Below, piece by piece: positions 6,717 to 10,487 of a DNA stretch of 10,487 bases. The notes below the pieces were generated by a model. It saw nothing but the letters and a program-made list of their open reading frames with translations. It was not told the origin of the DNA and ran no database searches. Position 1 is the stretch's first letter. Each line of letters begins with the position of its first letter. Position numbers and translations under genes: made by a program. The stretch is from Comamonas sp. (GTDB lineage: Bacteria > Pseudomonadota > Gammaproteobacteria > Burkholderiales > Burkholderiaceae_C), in NCBI GenBank assembly GCA_019236485.1, contig JAFAIY010000062.1, positions 1 through 10,487 of the forward strand. Reading direction: 5' to 3'.

Positions 6717-7081
6717 CCGGCGGCGTGATAAATCCTGGCGCGTCCGCCGGACTGGGGCTTGCCGCGCAGGCTGCTTTCGTAGGTGGCGTCGTCGACGGCC
6801 ACGGGAACCAGGGCTTGGGCGCGGCGCTGGGCCAGAACCGAGAGGCGGGCCAACTGGTCGCGTTGCAGCGAGATCTCACCGCCCAGGTGCTGGGCGCGCT
6901 GGCGCAGCTCGGGCGTCCAGTCAGCGGCGGAAAAGCGCTTGGTCAGCTGGGAAAACGCCACCATGGCGTCGCGCAGCCGGGTGCTGGACTGCTCCAGGGC
7001 TGTCGCATCCGAAGCCTGCAGCGATCCCGAAACGGTCCGAACCACCGCATCCAGCGAATCGAGCATTTCCTGCAAGGTCAT
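6713..7081 (-). CDS. flgN: FlgN-like flagellar export chaperone
   Basis: This 122-residue protein is almost entirely helical and polar, with heptad-like stretches at about 1-50 and 57-95, and lacks signal peptide or membrane segments. That resembles FlgN, the cytoplasmic chaperone that escorts hook-junction proteins FlgK and FlgL to the flagellar export apparatus. FlgN sequences diverge strongly, so the call rests largely on position directly downstream of flgM, with 26 nt between them. It is somewhat shorter than the roughly 140-residue enteric protein. The start ATG at 7079-7081 is preceded by AAAGG at a usable distance. Its stop (TAA, complement of 6713-6715) overlaps the stop of the convergent GT39 gene. 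Confidence 0.72.
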   Translation of the reverse strand: MTLQEMLDSLDAVVRTVSGSLQASDATALEQSSTRLRDAMVAFSQLTKRFSAADWTPELRQRAQHLGGEISLQRDQLARLSVLAQRRAQALVPVAVDDATYESSLRGKPQSGGRARIYHAAG

Positions 7082-7107
7082 CGGGTCAGCCTTTGTTCTG
7101 CTTTGGC

Positions 7108-7416
7108 TCAGCCTTGGGCGTGAACCAGAAATTCTTCGGTATTGGCCAGCAGCTTGTCGGCCACGGCCTCGGCATTGACGCGGAACGAGCCGTTGGCAAT
7201 GGCTTCGCGCATGGCCTTGACCCGTTCGGCATCGAAATCGGTGTTGCTGCGGCTCTGACCGTCCAGGGCGCGCGCAGACAAAGAGAAGGACACGGGCACA
7301 CCGGCGGCTCGCTCGGGCAAACCCTTGGTTGATTCTTCGGCGGCGGCTGCGGACTTCGAGGCCTGCTTGGCTGCCGAGGTGGCTTGCGGCAGATCCGGCT
7401 TGTTACCTATCTTCAT
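7108..7416 (-). CDS. flgM: FlgM, anti-sigma-28 factor
   Basis: This 102-residue protein starts MKIGNKPDLPQ and has a low-complexity Ala/Ser/Lys-rich N-terminal half, as expected for the disordered, exported half of FlgM. The C-terminal sigma-binding part is FDAERVKAMREAIANGSFRVNAEAVADKLLANTEEF (61-96), which matches the conserved region of the family. FlgM binds and inhibits FliA (sigma-28) until the hook-basal body is finished and FlgM is secreted. I chose ATG 7416 because GGAG sits 9 nt upstream of it. The frame stays open to 7551, but that extension would run through the sigma-28 promoter. It lies between flgA and flgN, as in enterics. Confidence 0.93.
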   Translation of the reverse strand: MKIGNKPDLPQATSAAKQASKSAAAAEESTKGLPERAAGVPVSFSLSARALDGQSRSNTDFDAERVKAMREAIANGSFRVNAEAVADKLLANTEEFLVHAQG

Positions 7417-7463
7417 GGTGATTCTCCAATCGCCCTTTAGCGGCGTAGGGCGCTCTAGCCTTG

Positions 7464-7490
7464 CTTTCGACAAGGGCGCGCAAAACTTGA
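7464..7490 (-). promoter_or_regulatory. Sigma-28 (FliA) promoter of flgM
   Basis: On the minus strand TCAAGTTT (complement of 7483-7490) is followed after exactly 11 bp by GTCGAAAG (complement of 7464-7471). The classical sigma-28 consensus is TAAAGTTT-N11-GCCGATAA, so the match is 7/8 and 5/8 with ideal spacing. A start near 7457 would give a leader of about 40 nt before the flgM ATG. Class III transcription of flgM from its own sigma-28 promoter is established in enterics. A second -10-like GCCGCTAA (complement of 7437-7444) lacks a -35 and is less likely. Confidence 0.75.
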
Positions 7491-7518
7491 GAAATTTTTT
7501 CTGCCGGGGCGCACCATG

Positions 7519-7546
7519 GCCAAAGCCGCCCCTCGGGGGCGCTGGC
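7519..7546. repeat. GC-rich stem-loop between flgA and flgM
   Basis: CGCCCC (7527-7532) and GGGGCG (7536-7541) form a perfect 6-bp stem around a 3-nt loop, extended by GCCA (7519-7522) pairing with TGGC (7543-7546). It lies 30-57 nt beyond the flgA stop. Read on the minus strand the stem is followed only by a short TTT, so it could be a weak terminator or attenuator of flgA transcripts, an RNA-protecting hairpin, or a dispersed GC-rich repeat. Confidence 0.45.
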
Positions 7547-7575
7547 ACCAAGTGGACAAGCGTGGAAGCGCATGC

Positions 7576-8334
7576 TTATTGCACCATGACCACGCCGCTG
7601 GGGCTGACTATGCCCGTCACCAGGCGGCCATTATCCATGCGCACGCGGACCTGCTGGCCTTCGCCGGCGGCCGCCATGGCCTTGCCCGAAGAGGAGACGC
7701 TGAAGCCGCCGCCGTTGACCATGACCTGCACGGGCGAGCCCGCGGTGAACAGGGCCGGCGGACGCACCATGTTCTGGCGCAGCGCCTGGCCCGCAGTCAG
7801 GGGGCGCGCGGCGACCATGCCGACAAAGTCCTGTGCATTGGCAAAGACCGGGGAGCTGTCCTCGGCCCAGTCCACCTCGGAAGGGGCTGCATCCTCGGCC
7901 GACAGGGTCTTGCCCGCAGGGATATTGCCCTGCGCCACCCAGGCCGGGCCGTAGGCGCGCACGGTGATGGGCAGGAACACATTCCATGGCACGCTGCCCT
8001 GAACGCAGCGCAGACCCAGGCGGGTGCGGCCCCAGAGGCGGCTGCCTGCGGGCAGATAGGGCTCCACCCGGGCACAGGCCGCGAGGCGCAGACGTGAATC
8101 GAGCTGACCCATCTGCACTTCCATGCGCAGCGGCAGATTGTTGCTGCCCTTGGGGATATCGCTGCCGTCCTGGTGCAGGGCCGCGTCCACAAAGCGCTGG
8201 CCGATCTGGCTGAGCTGGACGCTGCCGTCCTGGGCCTGGGCACTCATGCCAAGCAGGGCCGTCGCCAAGCCCCATGCCGCAGCCGCGCCCCTGGCGGGGC
8301 GAGTGAGGGAGCGGAGAGCGGGGCGGCCAGACAT
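7576..8334 (-). CDS. flgA: FlgA, flagellar P-ring assembly chaperone
   Basis: This 252-residue protein starts with an Arg-containing, Ala/Leu-rich signal peptide that ends near residue 34 (SAQA before QDGSVQ), so it acts in the periplasm. FlgA assists polymerisation of FlgI into the P-ring around the rod. The N-terminal part contains the RLAACARVEPYLPAG region (81-95). A SAF-like segment (about 128-193) runs from YGPAWVAQGNIPAGKTL to GQALRQNMVRPP. The C-terminal domain includes AGSPVQVMVNGGGFSVSSSGKAM, typical of FlgA. Length is close to that of other beta-proteobacterial FlgA proteins. An AAGGA Shine-Dalgarno lies 7 nt before the ATG. It is divergent from flgB. Confidence 0.95.
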   Translation of the reverse strand: MSGRPALRSLTRPARGAAAAWGLATALLGMSAQAQDGSVQLSQIGQRFVDAALHQDGSDIPKGSNNLPLRMEVQMGQLDSRLRLAACARVEPYLPAGSRLWGRTRLGLRCVQGSVPWNVFLPITVRAYGPAWVAQGNIPAGKTLSAEDAAPSEVDWAEDSSPVFANAQDFVGMVAARPLTAGQALRQNMVRPPALFTAGSPVQVMVNGGGFSVSSSGKAMAAAGEGQQVRVRMDNGRLVTGIVSPSGVVMVQ

Positions 8335-8451
8335 GCATCAATCCTTTGTGCGCTCTGCAGACGCCAAAGCTGCAGACGATGGCTGCAAATATAGGGCGGA
8401 GGCGCTTCGGCGATGGCTTGAAGTGAGAGTGCAAAACCGTTTTCTTCGCGC

Positions 8452-8479
8452 TTTAGTCCGGCGTTGCGATTTTCATAAT
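8452..8479 (+). promoter_or_regulatory. Candidate sigma-70 promoter for flgBCDE
   Basis: CATAAT (8474-8479, 5/6 match to the -10) is preceded after 16 bp by a poor -35, TTTAGT (8452-8457, 3/6). A weak -35 is expected for an activator-dependent class II flagellar promoter. A start near 8486 gives a flgB leader of about 53 nt. No sigma-54 pattern with correct GG-N10-GC spacing was seen nearby. Confidence 0.45.
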
Positions 8480-8513
8480 CCTCGCATGCCGCAGTCTGCG
8501 AGGCTCCGGCATG
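8480..8513 (+). repeat. Overlapping, mutually exclusive inverted repeats in the flgB leader
   Basis: CCTCGCA (8480-8486) pairs with TGCGAGG (8497-8503), leaving a 10-nt loop. CATGCCG (8485-8491) pairs with CGGCATG (8507-8513), leaving a 15-nt loop. Both pairs of arms are perfect and they share sequence, so only one hairpin can form at a time. The segment begins immediately after the candidate -10 and ends about 25 nt before the flgB ATG. Confidence 0.5.
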
Positions 8514-8538
8514 AATCCACTCCCAAAGCGAGGCCGCA

Positions 8539-8952
8539 ATGCTGAACAAGATGACTGAACGACTGGACTTCCAAAGCGAGGCGCTGCTGCTGCGCGCCGA
8601 GCGCCAGCGCACCATTGCCAGCAATATCGCCAATGCCGACACCCCCGGCTATGTGGCGCGCGACTTCAATTTCCGCGAAGCCCTGCTGGCCGCGACCAGC
8701 GGCCCCAAGCCTCTGACGCTGGCCAGCACCACGGCGCCCGCCCATATTCCGCTGCAGCCGCAGATGTCCGACGAGGCGCTCAAGGCCAAGCTGGGGTATT
8801 CGCTCAACTCGCAGCCCAGTCTCGACAACAACACCGTGGACCTGGATCGCGAGCGCGCCAACTTCGTGGACAACGCCGTGCGCTACGAAGCCACGCTGCG
8901 CTTCATCAACGGGCAGGCCAAGACCATGCTCAGCGCCATCCAGGGTCAGTAA
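8539..8952 (+). CDS. flgB: FlgB, proximal rod protein
   Basis: This 137-residue protein matches the length of FlgB (about 138). The N-terminal rod motif is present as RQRTIASNIANADTPGYVARDFNFREAL (23-50), including the ANADTPGY signature shared by axial flagellar proteins. The C-terminal helix NNTVDLDRERANFVDNAVRYEATLRFINGQ is also typical. FlgB forms the base of the rod and is exported through the flagellar type III apparatus without a cleaved signal. GAGG lies 5 nt before the ATG. It starts the flgBCDE operon, with 15 nt to flgC. Confidence 0.97.
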   Translation: MLNKMTERLDFQSEALLLRAERQRTIASNIANADTPGYVARDFNFREALLAATSGPKPLTLASTTAPAHIPLQPQMSDEALKAKLGYSLNSQPSLDNNTVDLDRERANFVDNAVRYEATLRFINGQAKTMLSAIQGQ

Positions 8953-8967
8953 GCCAAGGAATTCCAC

Positions 8968-9372
8968 ATGTCCATGTTCTCCATCTTCAATATCTCGGGC
9001 AGTGCGGTCAGCGCCCAGTCTCAGCGCCTGAACGTGGTGGCCTCCAATCTGGCCAACGTCGACGCCGTGGCCGGCCCCGACGGCAATGCTTACAAAGCCC
9101 GCCAGGTCGTGTTCCAGACCGTGCCCATGGGCGATGACGGTAGCGCCGGAGTGAAGGTGAATGCCATCAGCGAGGACAGCACGCCCGGCCGGCGCATTCA
9201 CGACCCCAGCCATCCGCTGGCCGATGCCGAGGGCTATGTGACCCATTCCAACGTGAGCGCCGTGGACGAGATGGTCAACATGATCTCGGCCTCGCGCTCG
9301 TACCAGAACAACGTGGAAGTCATGAACACGGCCAAGTCGCTGCTGCTCAAGACTTTGCAGATGGGCCAGTAA
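8968..9372 (+). CDS. flgC: FlgC, proximal rod protein
   Basis: The 134-residue length equals that of enteric FlgC. The N-terminal SGSAVSAQSQRLNVVASNLANVDAV (10-34) is the axial-protein signature. PLADAEGYVTHSNVSAVDEMVNMISASRSYQNNVEVMNTAKSLLLKTLQMGQ at the C-terminus is the conserved rod/hook helix. FlgC joins FlgB, FlgF and FlgG in the rod that crosses the periplasm. AAGGA lies 9 nt before the ATG, and the gene sits 15 nt after flgB and 16 nt before flgD, indicating co-transcription. Confidence 0.97.
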   Translation: MSMFSIFNISGSAVSAQSQRLNVVASNLANVDAVAGPDGNAYKARQVVFQTVPMGDDGSAGVKVNAISEDSTPGRRIHDPSHPLADAEGYVTHSNVSAVDEMVNMISASRSYQNNVEVMNTAKSLLLKTLQMGQ

Positions 9373-9388
9373 GCCCGGGAGCCCCAAC

Positions 9389-10051
9389 ATGATCTATGGC
9401 ACAAGCGGCGTGGACAGCACCACGACCAACACCACCAGCAACAGCAAGAACTCGGTCACCGATCCCAACGAGGCGCAGGACCGCTTTCTCAAGCTGCTGG
9501 TGGCGCAGCTGAACAACCAGGATCCCATGAACCCCATGGACAACGCGCAGATGACCTCGCAGATGGCGCAGATCAACACCGTGACCGGGATTCAGCAGCT
9601 GAACCAGACCATGAACTCCATGTCCAGCCAGTTCACGGCCATGCAGGTGCTGCAGGGCACGTCCATGATTGGCCGCACCGTGCTGACCGAGGGCAACACC
9701 CTGGGCGTGGCCGTGGACGGCACGCACACGGCGGCCTTCGATCTGGCCAACCCGGCCGCCAGCGTCAAGGTGCAGATCACCACGGCCTCGGGCGAGCTGG
9801 TGGACACCATAGACCTGGGTTCGGGTACCGCAGGGCGCAACTACTTCACCTGGGATGGCAAGGACAAATATACGGGTGACAAATCGCAGCTGCGCTACTC
9901 GGTGACGGCGACCAACGGCACAACGGCCGTGGCCTCCACCACGCTGTCGCCGCATGCGGTCATCGCCACCAGCGCCGCCAATGGCGCGCTGGCACTGGAG
10001 CTGGACAACGGCGACAGCGTGGCTTATTCCGGCGTCAAGGCCGTTTACTGA
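9389..10051 (+). CDS. flgD: FlgD, hook-capping scaffold protein
   Basis: This 220-residue protein has the FlgD N-terminal signature DRFLKLLVAQLNNQDPMNPMDNAQMTSQMAQINTVTGI (31-68), preceded by a Ser/Thr/Asn-rich leader (8-24) probably exposed for export. The C-terminal half (about 100-200) carries the FlgD tudor-like and Ig-like fold, including GRNYFTWDGKDKYTG. FlgD forms a temporary cap that guides FlgE polymerisation into the hook and is later replaced by FlgK. GGGAG lies 8 nt before the ATG. The gene ends 14 nt before flgE. Confidence 0.96.
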   Translation: MIYGTSGVDSTTTNTTSNSKNSVTDPNEAQDRFLKLLVAQLNNQDPMNPMDNAQMTSQMAQINTVTGIQQLNQTMNSMSSQFTAMQVLQGTSMIGRTVLTEGNTLGVAVDGTHTAAFDLANPAASVKVQITTASGELVDTIDLGSGTAGRNYFTWDGKDKYTGDKSQLRYSVTATNGTTAVASTTLSPHAVIATSAANGALALELDNGDSVAYSGVKAVY

Positions 10052-10065
10052 TTGAGGAGAACAGC

Positions 10066-10487
10066 ATGAGTTTTCAACAAGGTCTGTCGGGTCTGAATGC
10101 CGCCAGCAAGAATCTGGACGTTATCGGCCACAACATCGCTAACTCCAACACCACGGGCTTCAAGTCCTCGCGTGCCGACTTCGCCGAAATGGTGGCCAGT
10201 GCCATCGGCTCGTCCAGCGGCCAGAGCAGCGGCATCGGCGTGAGCGTGGCCTCCGTGTCCCAGCAGTTCAAGCAGGGCTCGATCACCACCACGGGCAACA
10301 ATCTGGACATCGCCATCAACGGCAACGGCTTCTTTGTCGTCAAGCAGAGCGACGGCAGCGTGGCCTATACGCGTGCGGGCAACTTCGGCCTGGACAAGGC
10401 CGGCAACCTCAAGACCGTGAGCGGCGACAACGTCATGGGCTATCTGGTGGACCCCGCAACGGGCAAGATCCAGTCGGGTGCGACACC
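10066..10487 (+). CDS. flgE: FlgE, hook protein (C-terminus outside window)
   Basis: The first 140 residues are present, starting MSFQQGLSGLNAASKNLDVI. The axial-protein motif GHNIANSNTTGFKSSRADFAEM (21-42) and the hook D0/D1 features TTTGNNLDIAINGNGFFVV (74-92) and YTRAGNFGLDKAGNL (100-114) identify FlgE. FlgE polymerises into the flexible hook outside the cell. A strong AGGAGA Shine-Dalgarno precedes the ATG, stronger than those of flgB-D, which fits the high copy number of hook subunits. A FlgF/FlgG identity is less likely given the position right after flgD and the fit of the N-terminus to FlgE. Confidence 0.95.
   Translation, partial: MSFQQGLSGLNAASKNLDVIGHNIANSNTTGFKSSRADFAEMVASAIGSSSGQSSGIGVSVASVSQQFKQGSITTTGNNLDIAINGNGFFVVKQSDGSVAYTRAGNFGLDKAGNLKTVSGDNVMGYLVDPATGKIQSGAT

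Larger units (their letters stand above)
8335..8538. promoter_or_regulatory. Divergent flgA/flgB control region (candidate FlhDC-type class II promoter region)
   Basis: The 204-bp gap separates flgA (minus) from flgB (plus). In enterics the equivalent gap holds the FlhD4C2 site that activates both operons. Here a half-site-like GATGGC-N3-AAATA occurs at 8379-8390, resembling the FlhDC half box AATGGC-N3-AAATA, but I find no convincing second arm. CGATGGCT repeats at 8378-8385 and 8411-8418, 33 bp apart, and TGCAGACG at 8356-8363 and 8371-8378, 15 bp apart. AAAAC/GTTTT forms a small palindrome at 8433-8443. On the minus strand TATATT (8388-8393) is a possible flgA -10. Confidence 0.5.

Noticed and set aside
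6717..6750. Inverted repeat CCGGCGG...CCGCCGG after the GT39 stop as a terminator
   Set aside because: The 20-nt loop and lack of a T-tract on either strand, plus its location inside the flgN coding end, argue against an intrinsic terminator.
8412..8432. Possible sigma-54 promoter (TGGC...TGC) upstream of flgB
   Set aside because: The GG to GC distance does not fit the required 10-bp spacing.

Overview
The window is GC-rich chromosomal DNA from a Gram-negative, flagellated betaproteobacterium, most likely Burkholderiales/Comamonadaceae (Comamonas- or Delftia-like). This placement rests on codon use, the flgNMA/flgBCDE arrangement and the overall look of the proteins, not on a database match. 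I see no rRNA, tRNA, CRISPR, insertion sequence or phage gene. All ten complete genes appear intact; two genes run off the window edges.

Region 1 (1-2862) holds a PLP-dependent aminotransferase on the minus strand, cut by the left edge. A divergent MocR-type regulator (GntR winged helix fused to a fold-type-I aminotransferase domain) lies on the plus strand. The roughly 390-bp gap between them carries inverted repeats and repeated ACAG motifs, the usual layout of a MocR regulator that controls its neighbour and itself.

Region 2 (2846-6716) is a compact four-gene envelope-glycan locus. A GT2 polyprenyl-phosphate glycosyltransferase, a GtrA-family membrane protein and a YdjC/ChbG-family deacetylase form a minus-strand operon with 4-bp overlaps. 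A GT39/ArnT-like membrane glycosyltransferase is divergent on the plus strand. The combination matches the logic of lipid A hexosamine modification known from Francisella (FlmF2-NaxD-FlmK) and Bordetella (Lgm): build undecaprenyl-phosphate-HexNAc, deacetylate it, flip it, and transfer the hexosamine in the periplasm. This is the most interesting inference in the window.

Region 3 (6713-10487) is the start of the flagellar rod/hook cluster. flgA, flgM and flgN run leftward, and flgB, flgC, flgD and flgE (cut by the right edge) run rightward from a shared 204-bp control region. flgM has its own well-formed sigma-28-type promoter, consistent with class III expression of the anti-sigma factor. The flgB leader contains overlapping, mutually exclusive inverted repeats.

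Both convergent gene pairs (mocR-like/ydjC-like and GT39/flgN) overlap at their 3' ends, leaving no room for conventional terminators between them.
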